Part shown: piece after piece, positions 45,041 to 63,080 of the stretch
Layout: each line of letters begins with the position of its first letter
Position numbering within the stretch: the first letter of the stretch is position 1
Assembly: GCA_949775045.1 (NCBI GenBank)
Contig: OX459110.1
Span: 10,115,741-10,179,740, forward strand
Source of the DNA: Metridium senile
Taxonomy: Eukaryota; Cnidaria; Anthozoa; Actiniaria; Metridiidae
Reading direction: 5' to 3'
DNA length: 64,000 nucleotides
The notes under the pieces: generated by a model
Seen by the model: the letters and a program-made list of their open reading frames with translations, nothing else
Told to the model about the DNA's origin: nothing
Databases searched by the model: none
Program-made: the position numbers and the translations under genes

Positions 45041-46923
45041 TCAACCTGATCTGGGTAAATGAGATATAGTAGGTAGTGGTGGTGGTGCTACAGGCTTTAA
45101 CCTAACACTGAGAATGAAATCCTGTCCATTACTTGGTTGAGGTTGCACAACAGTGCTGCAACAATCTAAAACAAAAATCATTAACAACATAAAGATAAAG
45201 GTTATTTATAATATCATAGTGATTGAAAGAATGAGGATGCTGGTGACGAAGTTAAGCCTGGTAATGATGATAATGATAATAGTGGTTGTGGTAGTGACGA
45301 TGGCGAAGCTGATGATGAAAATGAAACAAGAAGGCCGTAGACGGAAAACGTACGATCACCCATAGATAAAATCAAAGCAAAAAGTGTTTATGGAAAACTA
45401 ATTAAACAGAAATATAAAAAACCAACAGCGCAGATTCTAATTACAAATAAAACAAACGATCCGGACATTGAGTGGACAGAAGTGTATGCTAGAATTTATA
45501 AAACTACAATCGATGTTAAGATGAGAGCTTTTCAGTTTAAACTATTGAATAACTGTATTTATTTGAATCCAAAACTTTTCATGTTTAAAATAGTAGATTC
45601 TCCAATATGTAGTTTCTGTGACAAAAACGAAGAGACAATTGAGCATTTATTTGTGGAATGTGAAAAAACAAAACAATTCTATGGATGCTGTAAAGACTGG
45701 TTATAGTAGAATCACTACATCTAAGCTTCCCAGTTCTCAATATCAAACATATAATACTATAGGATATGACGGAGATATCCTCCAAAATTTTCTTCTGGTG
45801 ATTTTTAAAACAATTGTCTATTATGCACGAAATAAAGGAAGATCCCCTAAACTTATAGCATTATATGAAAAAACGTCATATAATTTTCAATCCTAAACGA
45901 CTTACATGTAAATAATTAATATATATTTGAACAAATAATTGAATAATACTTATAATAATACTTAATAATATCATACAAAGAGACCAATCCTTGTGAATCT
46001 CGTAACATGTGCATGTAATTCGTGTTTTTTTTTCAGTTTTGTTTATGTAGTTGTATTTAGGTAAACTTTGTAGAAATAAAAAAATAAAAATAAAAAAGAA
46101 GCCGTAGACATAATAAAGTAAATTGTGACCTTGTTAACCTATCTAACTAAGCTAGCCTGTATAGATATTGTAGATAGATTGCACCTTAAAGACACTACAA
46201 TCCAATAATTTCACTCGAATGGTTCGTATTGCGCGCAAGCGATTTTTGACAAAGGGCATTTTGTATTTGCTCAATAAACTTGTATGATGTTCGTACTTCA
46301 CCATGCGAGGTTTGAAGAAAAAACTTATTTGCCCGCGAACTCGAACGTCCTTAAATTGAATATACATTTATTACCATTTTGATTAAAAGCAAACTGCCTC
46401 CTGTGTGTCATAACAGGGCCAATGTCTGCCTTCTTATTGGCGTTACGGTCCTGGTTGGAATTCTGCTGGTGCACATGACGGCAGTCTAAACATTGGAAAA
46501 CAAATTCAACACATTGTCATAATCTATTTGCAATAGATATTAGACAGAAATAACATATCAGCATATCATGTTTCTCATGACCATTACTTAAAAAGTAAAC
46601 GAAGCGAAACTAAAAGCATAAAAAAGAGAATTTTCGGAAAATCAAATTCTTTATAGCATCTTGATAACTTCAATTATTTGAGTCTAGTTGGTTCAATGAT
46701 TGTACTTCGATATAGAAAACATATTTCAATCAATTAATTCATTCAACATATCTTCAGCGATTTTTTTCTTTTGTATTGTCTGTTTCTTTTTCCACAGGGA
46801 CCATAAGTGTGACAAAAGGAAACTTAATATAGTAGATCATGTTTTTTTTTCTTGAATAAATGTCTTACCAATTGCTACGATAATAACCGCAGAAATAAGG
46901 GCAACCACTGCAACAATCTTCAT
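45041..46923 (-). CDS. Gene 5: inverted, shortened paralogue of gene 4
   Basis: Minus-strand exons 46869-46923, 46375-46485 and 45041-45165; the frame is open, giving 96 aa. Signal peptide MKIVAVVALISAVIIVAIG is identical to gene 4. Pro-region starts DCRHVHQQNSNQDRNANKK and ends HRRQFAFNQNG. The last exon reads DCCSTVVQPQPS and jumps directly to NGQDFILSVRLKP, so the CCQQPSPPPCC core present in gene 4 is deleted in frame. It ends HLPRSG and a stop. Promoter box and poly(A) site are kept. It may be a dying copy or a short secreted peptide with only the first CC pair. A LINE fragment lies in its second intron. Confidence 0.55.
45370..46105 (+). pseudogene. LINE 3' fragment with zf-RVT-like domain, gene 5 intron
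   Basis: Plus frame reading FQFKLLNNCIYLNPKLFMFK and SPICSFCDKNEETIEHLFVE, the Cys-x2-Cys...His-x4-Cys zinc-binding region found after non-LTR reverse transcriptases. A frameshift then leads to GDILQNFLLVIFKTIVYYAR and a stop, followed by an A-rich tail near 46080-46105. It is a 5'-truncated, dead insertion absent from the gene 4 arm. Confidence 0.72.
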
Positions 46924-47082
46924 TTTGTCCTTAATCCTTGAAAGGAGAAATGAATAATGCGTTGTAAAGATCGATGTTGAAATAAATGTCATGTACTTGT
47001 TTACTTATTCATAACCATATCTCAGATAGTTGAGTGGTTCCGTACTTGTACAAGTTTCTCTTTCATGGTCATACAGGTTTTT

Positions 47083-47092
47083 TATTCATGGT
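47083..47092 (-). promoter_or_regulatory. ACCATGAATA box, gene 5
   Basis: Minus-strand family box 160 bp before the gene 5 ATG, inside a larger block (GGTAAATATTTACC, AAAAAACCTG, TATGACCATGAAA) shared with genes 4 and 6. Confidence 0.55.
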
Positions 47093-47130
47093 AAATATTT
47101 ACCGAAACGGTTCTTGTATCTATGACTGGT

Positions 47131-47424
47131 CAGGGGCAGAACCAGGATTTTTTTAAGGAGGAGTTTGCACCCACCATTAAGTAATTACGTAATCTACGTC
47201 ATTCTAAACGATAACTTTAGTAAATTAAATAAGTTAATTTCTCAAGCGAAAAAAAAAAATACAGTAATGGACGATTTTGGGTTAAAAAAAGAACTAGTAG
47301 CACAATATATAAGATAAAAATGTATATGAAAAAACAAAAGTAGACCATTGTATTGTATTACAAAAGCTGACTAAAAAAAATGTCATTTCATTTCAGAGGT
47401 AGCCCATAGCTGGATCCGCCCCTG
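47131..47424. mobile_element. CAGGGGCGGATCC-end MITE with 5-bp duplication
   Basis: Begins CAGGGGCAGAACCAGGAT and ends AGCTGGATCCGCCCCTG. CTGGT flanks it (47126-47130, 47425-47429). The matching region upstream of gene 6 (about 56804-56816) has one CTGGT and no element, i.e. an empty site. A related end lies in the other arm near 48600-48625. Confidence 0.7.
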
Positions 47425-47429
47425 CTGGT

Positions 47430-48600
47430 GTCCAACGATCATGGGTGTCAACCATTCAGTACTGAACGGTTTCTACCGATTTTAAAGAAGTTAAAGTGAA
47501 ACAATTGTTGGTTCCAGAAGCGCTTTTTTCGACTTCCCCCGACGACTTTGGAAAAAAAATTCCCCTGAAAACTATGGCCAGTCATAAAGGGAAGAAAAAT
47601 GAAAAGATTTTCTAAAGTACCGGATTGGGACGTGGGAGAAATACTGTTCAAAAAACCTCAGAATAGACTGGGTGATGGGAGAAATCACTGGAAGAAAATC
47701 GAGAGGAAGAGAAATATTACAAAAATGCGGAATGAGAAAAACAAATATGAAACGTAGAGAAAGAGATATTACCGACAATGTCTGTTCGTCCTTCCCAAAA
47801 AGGAAAGAGCGCAACCATGCAATACAATATATAAATATATATAGAACTTTTTTCATTTTTTTTTTTCGTGAGCGACAGTTAACAAACCAAACGTTATTTT
47901 CATTGTTAAACTACAAAATAAAGTAGATATGAACTAATGATGGTGTTCCAAACTACTATTTTATTCAGCAAACTGACAACAAATTGACAAGACAACGATC
48001 TTATGATTATTGATGTTAATTATAAATATAATTTAAATTCATAGCAAACCAGGTGATCTCGCTTTGAAACGAACAAAGGATTCTTTGTCAAAATGAATAG
48101 TTGGCCCTGATTTCACTTCCAGATGATTTCGCGTGCACATTTCCGGCTAGTATAAGCCAATCAGAAGCATTTTTGTCGCATCGCCAACAGTTCAAAATGG
48201 CTTCGTCTGTGGGATTTGTTTCCCGTGTTATAACCCTCTATAAAAACGTCCTTACATAACTTTACAATCAAAACTGATATGTAACTTGGACAACAAAAGG
48301 TATCGGTTGCTGTCAGTCAGCAATAAAAACGAATGATAATAAAACGCAAATGTCTAAAAGTAACCGAAATCGGTGCTCTCTCGAGGCGCCTTCTGGGAAC
48401 AATACAATACAATACAATGGTGTACGTTTTTTTTTTTCATATACATTTTGATCTCATTGCGCTACTAGTTCTTTTTTAACCAAAAATCGTTCATTGCTGT
48501 ATTTTTTGCTTTAGAATTTCCTTATTTACTAAGGTTATCACTTAGACTGACGACATTCGTAGATTACGTAATTCCTTAATGGTGGGTTCACCCCTTCCTT
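47430..48600. other. Centre of the inverted duplication
   Basis: 47430-47990 is an inverted relative of about 56100-56770 upstream of gene 6 (for example CTATTTTATTCAGCAAACTG versus CAGTTTGCTGAATAAAATGG). 48049-48410 is a decayed CCAGGTGAT-end MITE. No exon of its own is recognised. Confidence 0.55.
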
Positions 48601-48662
48601 AAGAAAGTCCAGGATCCGCCCCTGACCAGTCATAGATACAAGAACCATCTCGGTAAATATTT

Positions 48663-48672
48663 ACCATGAATA
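48663..48672 (+). promoter_or_regulatory. ACCATGAATA box, gene 4
   Basis: Family box about 175 bp before the gene 4 ATG, within GGTAAATATTTACCATGAAT. Confidence 0.55.
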
Positions 48673-48844
48673 AAAAACCTGTATGACCATGAAAGAGAAA
48701 CTGTTGTACAAGTACGGAACCACTCAATTGCAACTATCTGAGATATGGTTATGAATAAGTAAACAAGTACATGACATTTATTTCAACATCGATCTTTACA
48801 ACGCATTATTCAATTCAGTTCTCCTTTCAAGGATTAAAAACAAA

Positions 48845-54562
<5,718 letters not shown>

Positions 54563-54691
54563 CCTCGGTCAACCAATCAAAGCGCTCTTAACAGTTTCTG
54601 TAGATATCATGGAATTTTCACGAGTGTTGATCTTACAAAGCTAATTAAAACTTGTAAAGAAAAAAATAATTCTTGCTTTCCAACTGAATTG

Positions 54692-54697
54692 AATAAA
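54692..54697 (+). terminator. Poly(A) signal, gene 4
   Basis: AATAAAATCGA about 130 bp after the stop, conserved with gene 5. Confidence 0.55.
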
Positions 54698-54839
54698 ATC
54701 GAATAGAAACATTCAAAGACCAATTGTGGTGCGTATCATATAAAAATAAGAAATATTTCTACTTGTTTTCACCTCGCAATGAAAAGCCTCCATTTTTAAA
54801 CTCGATTATTTGCGTAAAAATATGGCCAGTATTCATTCT

Positions 54840-56200
54840 ATCCTATCTTTGTTCAAAATCGTTATTACCAGCTTTCGACTTTACCTAAAGATGCTTTAAT
54901 TCATGCTTAAAAGTAACAATTGAATGAAACCCAATGCACCTTTTTTCGTGTTATCTTGGTGACGGTGTTTACGACTTTTAAAACCTCCTCCGCAGGCATC
55001 CCTTCCCTGATTCTCGGACTTTTCGGACTTGTGGGCTTCCTGTGTCAACGGGCGGGCCGAGGGGGACTTCCTAAACCCTCTTATTAGCTTCCAGTCTCCT
55101 CGCGTCCTTCCATATAGGTAACACAGGAAACCCGAAACGGAAATAATCAGAAAACTCGGAGTTGCCTGCAGAGAAGGCTATTTACGACTGTTGTTATCTT
55201 GATCCACTGCCGGTAACGGAGTATTTCGGAATTGTTGTCCGGAAGTCTATGCGAATCATGTGACGATAAAATGTTAAAATGTTTATGTAAGAAGTATTCA
55301 GCTGGCATCTAAACAAAAATGGATACGTAGATTTTATGGAATAAAGTCACTGAATTCATTTGATTTTTTTAAAAAATGACTGCCGGTCACTGCGACATTA
55401 TTAATCAATAATTGCCAAACAGATGATGAATAGTACTCATTATTAACAACTTAAATATAAGTTTAATAAAAATCCCATGTTTTGATTCTAAAAACAAATC
55501 CTGATTTCACATCCAGGTGATTTAGCACTTCCTATAGGCTAGTATGGCTAGCTTCACTGGCTAGTATAAGCCAATCAGAAGCATATTTGTCGCAACGCCA
55601 ACAGTTCCAAAATGGCGTCGTTTTTTTTGAGAGAGTTGTTCCGTGTTAACCCTATATGAATACGTCCATACATAACTTTACAATCAAAAGTTTTATGTCA
55701 CTTGGTCGACAACAAAAGCTGTCGGCTGCGCTATCAGCAATAAAAAAAAATAATAACAAAACAAGTTAACCAAAGTAACCGAAATCGTTGCTGTCTCGAG
55801 GCGACATTTTGAAACTGTTCATTTTGACAAACAATCCTTTACGTGCTTCGAACGGAGATCATCTTTGTATCTGTAAATTAAAAGTAACAACAATAACCAT
55901 GTGATCTAGCCTCCTCCGCAGGCAACTCGTTTGGGCTTCCTTTGGAAGAAAAACGAACGAGAAAGACTGGAGTAGAAGGAAAAATGAGGGGGAGAGGAAG
56001 AGGAAAAAATGAATTGAATTGGGCCCATTCTTCCCCGGTCGGAAGAAATCCAAAGGAATCCCGAAGGGGTTGACAGCGAAGGAGGCTACATGTGATCGTT
56101 GTCTTGTCAATTCGTTGTCAGTTTGCTGAATAAAATGGTAGTTTTGAAGACCATCATTAGTTCAAATCTACTTCTTTTCGTAGTTATCACGATGGAACTA
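54840..56200. other. Intergenic between genes 4 and 6, MITEs
   Basis: Two elements with GGCTTCCT cores (about 54990-55185, with inverted CAGGCATCC/TTGCCTGC ends; and about 55910-56088, TAGCCTCCTCCGCAGGC to GCGAAGGAGGCTA) and a CCAGGTGAT-end MITE (about 55513-55866). No exon recognised. Confidence 0.5.
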
Positions 56201-56299
56201 CGTTTGGTTTGCTAACCATCGCTCACGAAAAAAAAACATTTTCTATACATATTTATTGTATTGTATTGCTGTTTCCATTTTTGGGAGGGAGGAATATAC

Positions 56300-56525
56300 A
56301 TGGTCTACGTTCTTTCTCAGACGCGGCTCCTCTACTTTGGAACTCTCTACCTCTTCCAATTCCTGTCATTTCAAGTGTATCTTCGTTCAAGTCCAAACTC
56401 AAAACTCATTTATTTAAATTAGCTTTTTCATTGTAATCATATCCATTTTTGTATTTTGTATTTCTATTTTAAGCGCTTAGAACAGACTTGAATAAGCGCT
56501 ATATAAGCTATATATTATATTGAAA
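56300..56525 (+). pseudogene. LINE C-terminal tail fragment
   Basis: Frame reading GLRSFSDAAPLLWNSLPLPI and SFKSKLKTHLFKLAFSL, stop, then AAGCGCTTAGAACAG...AAGCGCTATATAAGC. This is the usual end of CR1/L2-like ORF2 plus its 3' hairpin tail. 5'-truncated and dead. Confidence 0.72.
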
Positions 56526-56838
56526 TATCCGTTCTCCCTACCTAGCTTTTAATAACCGTTTCCTCCCACCTTCCAAATTTCATAATATTTTCCCCTCCTC
56601 TCGAATATTTCCCAGTGATTTCTCCCATTTCCCAGTCATTTTCTAATCTCTTTTTTTTTACATTTCTTTACAACTGCGATGGGTTGCAGGGGATATTTTT
56701 TTCAAAATTCCATTGGGGATGTAAAAAAAAAACTTTTTATTTATCCTTCTTTAAAACCGCAAGAAACCGTTACCTTGACACCCAATCATGATCGTTGGAC
56801 ACCAGTCATAGACACAAGAATCGTCTCGGTAATTATTT

Positions 56839-56848
56839 ACCATGAATA
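56839..56848 (+). promoter_or_regulatory. ACCATGAATA box, gene 6
   Basis: Family box about 160 bp before the gene 6 ATG with the same AAAAAACCTGTATGACCATG neighbour as genes 4 and 5. Confidence 0.55.
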
Positions 56849-57003
56849 AAAAACCTGTATGACCATGAAATAGAAACATGTACGAAACCACTCAACTATC
56901 TGAGATATTGTTATGAATAATAGACAAGTACACGACCTAAACTCCAACAGCTTTTTAACACCGTATTTTCTTTTCCGGTCCGCTTTCAAGGATTATAAAC
57001 AAA

Positions 57004-60000
57004 ATGAAGGTCGTTGCAGTGGTTGCTCTTATTTCTGCATTGGTGGTTGCAATTGGTAAGATAAACAACATTAAGTTAACGTTTAATCCACTAATGGTCC
57101 TTGTAGAAAAAAAAAACAGACAATGCATATATGTTTACTATAGAAGATCAATCATCAAAGCAGACCCAATAAAAAGGCGGTACTCGAAGATTAATTATAA
57201 TTATCAAGATGCTATAAGCGATTATGTACTTCAATTTGACTTTCCGAAAATTCTCTTTTTTATACTTTTAGTTTCACTTGATTTACTTTATAAGTAATGG
57301 CCAAGAGAAACATGTTGATATGTTATGTCTGTCTAACAACTTTTGCAGATAAATTATGAAAATGTGTTGAATTTGTTTTCCAATGTTTAGACTGCCGTCA
57401 TGTACACCAGAAGAAGGACAACAAGGACCGTAAGGCCACGAGGAAGGCAGAAATTGGCCCTAAGAAGGCACAGAAGAAGCAGCTTGATTTTGGTCAAAAT
57501 GGTAATAGAAATAAAGTTGTGTTTATATTAATATTCTTAATATATCAAACTAATAGAACATTGGAGAAGCAATTTGAATTAAGAGAAAAACAAGATAAAT
57601 CCAAACTCGAAATTTCAAATTAGTGAGTTTTAATATAACACCTGTTTTTTTTTCTCGGTGTCGTCATTCGATCCAATGCAAGAGCGGGTCCACGGAGGTT
57701 AATTTGGTGACTAGTTGCATCCCTTACAACAAGAATAAAATAAAAACAAATAAAATAATAACATAAATCGTTCTAGATCCGCCACCACGTTCTAAGCAGA
57801 TCTTGTTCCTCATTCTGAGAAATAAGCCATTGATGCTGAAAAGTGCATATTGGTCAACGTTCTCTCTCTATGGCTGCCACTAATGTGCATGTGGAACAAT
57901 CTACCACTAGAAATAAGAAAAAATTGACAACATTACCTCTTTCAAATCTAAAAGTCTAGCAACAGTCGTACACCTAATTTTTTCAAGAAAAATACGTTAG
58001 TGTGAGTGTGTCGAATACTAGAGTTAGCCACTGGCTAGGCAGATTCCGTAATGTCTCCCCGTATACACCTATTTCAATTAAGGTTACAGTCCACCTTCGA
58101 GGGGTGTCTCAGTAAAAAAAATCATTAGCTCGTCAGATTAAATATTATTTCAAAGATTTACACATCATTTTAAAGCTAAATAACCATACAATACGCCTGT
58201 GTAATTTGTTTTACCAAAACGTTCATGTATAAAGAGTTGTGATGCTTTATAAACTCAAAACGATCGTCTTTGTTTGAGCGAATTGATCTAAAAAAGTTCT
58301 CATTGTATTGTCGCCTTTTCTGCATAATGTCAATCAGCACATACGTGCCTTCCAAAACGTGTGAGGCTTTGTCAATATTTCACTTAGTTTAGATATAAAT
58401 TAGAGTTGAAGCCGGAGATTCAATTATTTTTGTGAAATTCGAAACTTTTGATCATAAATCTGAAACTAAGCTGTTATTCGACAAACGCTCACACTTTTTG
58501 AATTTTGTTGAGTTGATAATGCTACATAGCATTTTTCAGGCTATTTGGTTGAAAACTTTTTTAGATCAATTCGCTCAAAGTTGTGCTATACGCATTAAAC
58601 TCAAACAAAGTTATAAGGCTTTGAAGTTGTGTAAACATTGAGTCTCTATCTGTCATCGGGATCACAAAAGGTCACCGAACCAACCAACTCCAAGGGTTTT
58701 TCCTCTCTCTCTTTGACATGTAAGCGATATTAAAGCGGGTTTTAAAGTAAAACTTTCAACATACATCCGAACTGTAAACAGTCTTGCACGTTGTGTATGC
58801 TAATTATAATAATTTGCCGTAAAAATCTCCACAGGATTGAATCACGCAACACTGCGATTAGGACGGATTATGACACTTTCGTTGTTATATTTATTTGGCC
58901 ATAAAATACGTTTCGTTAAATATCTCGCTAAGGAAAATACATTTTCAAAAGATTTTGATTTTATTCGAAGGTTTATTCATCGACTAAAAAGTTCCTGAAA
59001 TAAAAAAAAATTGGCCAGATTATAGGTCTGAAACTAGACTGTAACCTTAACGTTGCCCATCTGGAATGGTTGATCTGAGACCGATAGGAATTGTGGGAGC
59101 TCGTTAAACTGCAAATGCACTATCATAATCACACTTGAATATTAATGTTTACTTCTGAAATACTGTTATCTGTAATTCAGCACCATTCAAGTGTGATTAA
59201 AACAATGTATTTGAAATTTAATTAGCTCCCACAATTCCTATCGGTCTCAGATCAACAATTCCAGATGGACAACGTTAATTGAAATAGGTGTATCTCAACG
59301 TAAAACAATGATGTACATACTGCAAAAAGTAATTCACTAGAATCAAATAGGTGCACCGGGTAAGTAGTACGTAAATCCTAACTTAAGATTAGTAGTGAAT
59401 GTATCTGATCCAATTGATGTTCTCATTAATTTTCAGTGATTCGTTTCTTAAAAAAAGTAAACCTGGAATTGTAATAAGTAATGTTTGGTAGTGATCTTAA
59501 GTGAATTTATAATGCTTACACCGTGGACCTAACTTTAAGTAATTGGCACTTGATTCAATTGAACTCTTTTTGCAGTATATATATAGATACCTGAATACTT
59601 GTCGTTTTGTAAAGTAAATACGATTTGTATCTTATTATATTACCAGCAGCTATGGGACAGGCAAATGCAGGAGATCCTTATTCTTGCTGCCAAGCAGCCA
59701 ACCCTCCTTCTTGCTGCAATAACATGCAGCAACCAGGGATGGTCGCAGCTCAACCCCAAATAATGATCCAACCCATGACACAAATGAACCCTGGTACCTA
59801 TGAAACATCTCAGCCTTACGGTAGTGGATGCTGCCAATCACCACATCCAGTTAACCAACCTATAAACACAGGATCAAACTACATTGCTTTACAAGGTAAT
59901 GCACATGCACATTTACTCCAACGAAGGGCTAAAGCTCGTAACGTCAGTAAAGTTAATTCAACATTTTTTACGGTGTTGCAAATTTCATTATATTACCTAT

Positions 60001-62690
60001 CGCACATGTACAATAGTTTTTCAAAGCACATTCTAGTATTTAACAGAAAGTACTGCTTGATATATGATGGTGAACGATGATGTTAATGATGATGGTGTTG
60101 GTATTTGTAGTGTAGATGATAATGATGATGAAAATAATGATGTTGATAATTGTATCAAAGATATGCCTATTGTTCTGTTGCAATCTCAACCTGTTAAAAA
60201 GAAAACAAATCTCGCGCGCTAATCAAAGTCTTTTGTTACTTCTCATCTACAATACCATATATGGTAATGGCATTCTTTTCATGATTGCATACGATATCTT
60301 TGATACGATGATGGTAACGATAATGTTGATAATAATGGAGACGATAATGTTGATAATGATGATAACGATAATGTTGATAATGATGGAGACGATAATGATG
60401 GAGACGATAATGTTGATATTGATGGAGACGATAATGGTGATAATGATGGTAACGATAATGTTGATATTGATGGAGACGATATTGTTGATAATGATTGTAA
60501 CGATAATGTTCATAACGATAATGTTGATATTGATGGAGATGATAATGTTGATAATGATGGAGACGATAATGTTGATATTGATGGTAACGATAATGTTGAT
60601 AATGATGGTAACGATAATGTTGATAATGATGGAGACGATAATGTTGATAATGATGGAGACGATAATGTTGATATTGATGGAGACGATAATGTTGATAATG
60701 ATGGAGACGATAATATTGATATTGATGGTAACGATAATGTTGATAATGATGGTAACGATAATGTTGATAATGATGGAGACGATAATGTTGATAATGATGG
60801 AGACGATAATGTTGATATTGATGGAGACGATAATGTTGATAATGATGGTAACGATAATGTCAGTGATATTGATGGAGACGATAATGTTGATAATGATGGT
60901 AACGATAATGTTGATAATGATGGAGATGATACATTTTATTATGATGGTAACGATAATGTTTATATTAATGGGGATGGTGTAGAAGGGGATTATTTTAGTG
61001 TTGGTAGGAGACATTTTATGAGTTTGTCCAAATCCCCCATGAATTTGTTGGCTGGATTGTCAAACTGTAGATTGAACAAAATAATTATTATTCGACTCAT
61101 TTTCGAAGGCTGCTGCAGTACTGCTCAACCTACTCCCGACGCTAACACCAACTGTTGCCAACAAGCAAATGCACCGCCATGTTGCTTACATCTGAAGTTG
61201 AAAGCTGGCGAGCAAAAGAACTTTACATTAACAAATGGTGGAAACAACTTTGTGTTGAATGTTAAGTTGCTTCCCGGCGCAAACAACTCAGGTAGAGGAT
61301 CTTATGATTATATGATATAATAATGATGGAAATATGAAATGATGATATGGAAATATGATATTGATGATATCGAAATATGATATTGATGATATCGAAATAT
61401 GATGATGATGATATGGAAATATGATGATGATGATGATATGGAAATATGATATTGATGAATATGGAAATATAATGATATCGATGATGATGATATAGAAATA
61501 TGATGATTATATGAAAATATTATGATGACAATGGTGATGATAATGATATGGAAATATGACATTGATGATATGGAAATATGACATTGATGATATGGAAATA
61601 TGAAGATGAATATGGAAATATGACATTGATGATATGGAAATATGACATTGATGATATGGAAATATGGTGATGACATGGAAATATGATGATGATGATACAG
61701 AAATATGATAATAATATAAAATATGATGATGAATATGGAAATATAATGATGATGATAATATAAAATATGATGATGACTATGGTGATGATAATGATATGGA
61801 AATATGACGATGATAATATGAAATATGATGATGGTATAGAAATATAGAAAGATGATGATGATAATGATATGGAAATATTATGATGACAATAATATGAAAT
61901 GTGAATATGAATATGAAAATATGATGATGGTATGGAATATGATGATTATGATATAGAAATACGATCATGATGATGATGATATGAAATATGATGATGATTA
62001 TGATACTGACCGGTTTTCGGTGCGATAGATCGCGATACTTTCGAATGTATTTAGTGGTATAAATAAAACCATACAGTTCGGGTTCTATATGCATGACAAT
62101 AAGAACAAGCAATCTGTACATATCTAGCGAAAAGTTTGTTGTTGGTGTTAGCGTGTGATTCCTCAACCAGAGTTTAGAGCAAAAACTTTCTTTAAAGTAA
62201 ACTAGACCCTGGACTCCAGGGTTAACTGGGCTACCAGGTTGTGGCAGTTCTTTCTATTTACCAGGATTCCTGTGTTTCGATGTCATCAAGTCCTCTCAGT
62301 CATCAAGTTGTTCTTGAGAAATAAACGTCACAAATATAACATGGGCAGTTTACTGAGGCAATTTGTGTGATCTGTGGTCTACCACAGGTAGCCCAGTAAA
62401 TAGAAAAAATGAATTCAAAATATAAACTCTTTTTACTACCACAGTAACTACAAAAGCACCTAGTTCATCATCACCCGGACCATCGTCTAAACCCACTACT
62501 AAACCTACTTCTGGACCATCTTCTGGACCCGCTTCTGGACCCACTACTGGACCCAAATCCGGATCATCTTCTGGTCCTACTTCTGGACCCACTTCTGGAC
62601 CCACTTCTGGACCCACTTCTGGACCCACTTCTAAATCCTCTGCTGGATCATCAAGCGGTAGCACCGCCAAACCAACTTCTCCCACGCCAA
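57004..62690 (+). CDS. Gene 6: CC-module protein with Gly-Pro-Thr-Ser linker, 3' end outside window
   Basis: Exons 57004-57055, 57391-57501, 59647-59895, 61109-61291 and 62445-62690; all introns phase 1, frame open for 280 codons. Signal peptide MKVVAVVALISALVVAIG; pro-region DCRHVHQKKDNKDRKATRK ending KKQLDFGQNG; a CC module (YSCCQAANPPSCCNN, GSGCCQSPHPVN); a second module (GCCSTAQP, NCCQQANAPPCCLHLKLKAG, NNFVLNVKLLPG); and a linker of repeated PTSGP units. A GTAAGG donor at 62691 shows that it continues. By analogy with genes 1 and 3, CAP exons should follow, but none is seen up to 64000. Confidence 0.78.
57780..58060 (+). pseudogene. LINE C-terminal fragment, gene 6 intron 2
   Basis: ATGTGGAACAATCTACCACT reads MWNNLPLEIRK, followed after a frameshift by FKSKSL. 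This is like the WNSLPLxIR...FKxxLK end of non-LTR ORF2. Dead fragment. Confidence 0.45.
58064..59292. mobile_element. 260-bp-family MITE split by a 965-bp TTAA element
   Basis: Outer MITE: TACACCTATTTCAATTAA at 58064 and its inverse ending at 59292; its intact relative is at 63081-63340. Inner element 58082-59046 has ends GGTTACAGTC and GACTGTAACC and is bordered by TTAA on both sides (58078-58081, 59047-59050), where the intact MITE has one TTAA. The inner element has no transposase frame. A related left end occurs near 31966. Confidence 0.8.
60152..60305. mobile_element. MITE with TATCAAAGATA ends, gene 6 intron 3
   Basis: Copy of the element at 35606-35760 in opposite orientation, with CCATATATGGTAATGGCATT inside. 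Confidence 0.65.
60300..60990. repeat. 18/36-bp minisatellite, gene 6 intron 3
   Basis: Units GATAATGTTGATAATGATGG alternate with GAGAC and GTAAC variants for about 690 bp. Both strands stay open (Met/Leu/Ile-rich artefacts). Confidence 0.88.
61109..61291 (+). CDS. Gene 6 exon 4: second CC module
   Basis: Best example of the module: GCCSTAQP, NCCQQANAPPCCLHL, KLKAGEQKNFTLTNGGNN, FVLNVKLLPG. The same order is present in genes 1, 3 and 4, with GxxFxLxVKLxP as the constant end. Looks like a small disulfide-rich beta module; no named domain is recognised. Confidence 0.8.
61310..62010. repeat. GATGATATGGAAATATGA minisatellite, gene 6 intron 4
   Basis: About 700 bp of GATATGGAAATATGA units with GATGATGAT spacers, degenerating to the right. 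The His/Ile/Ser/Phe frames on the minus strand are artefacts. Confidence 0.85.
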
Positions 62691-62830
62691 GTAAGGAAGT
62701 GGACATTGGGGGTGGTTAAAAACGCACACAAATTTGATAAAAACCGCAATACCCCGCAAAGCAATTTAAAAAACGCAATACCGCAAAAAAGATTAACAAC
62801 AAAACCAAACAATTATTACAGTGCTGCTAA

Positions 62831-63012
62831 TTCAACCGGGGCCACCTCGAGTTTATTAGCCAATCACGTTTGAGCTTAAGAACAAAAGATATCAACTTTG
62901 TCTCCTTATCAGCCAATCAAATCATAGGCGCGAATTGACTTGACGGATCGTCTATGGCTGGTTCTTTTGTCAAACGTGATTGGCTAATAAACTCAGGGTG
63001 GCCCCGGTTGAA
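62831..63012. mobile_element. 182-bp foldback, gene 6 intron 5
   Basis: TTCAACCGGGGCCACC...TTTATTAGCCAATCACGTTT is inverted as AAACGTGATTGGCTAATAAA...GGTGGCCCCGGTTGAA. Non-coding MITE. Confidence 0.75.
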
Positions 63013-63080
63013 TTTCTATAGTCATTTATAGTTTTATATTGTATTTTTGTGCTGTTAAAATCTCAACCTGCTCCAACGTA

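Noticed and set aside
60116..61014. Frames of 288 and 255 residues on opposite strands
   Set aside because: 18/36-bp minisatellite; open on both strands for the same reason.
62350..62706. Minus frame of repeated VGPEVGPE
   Set aside because: Antisense of the Gly-Pro-Thr-Ser linker exon of gene 6, which fits the splice phases of the sense gene.
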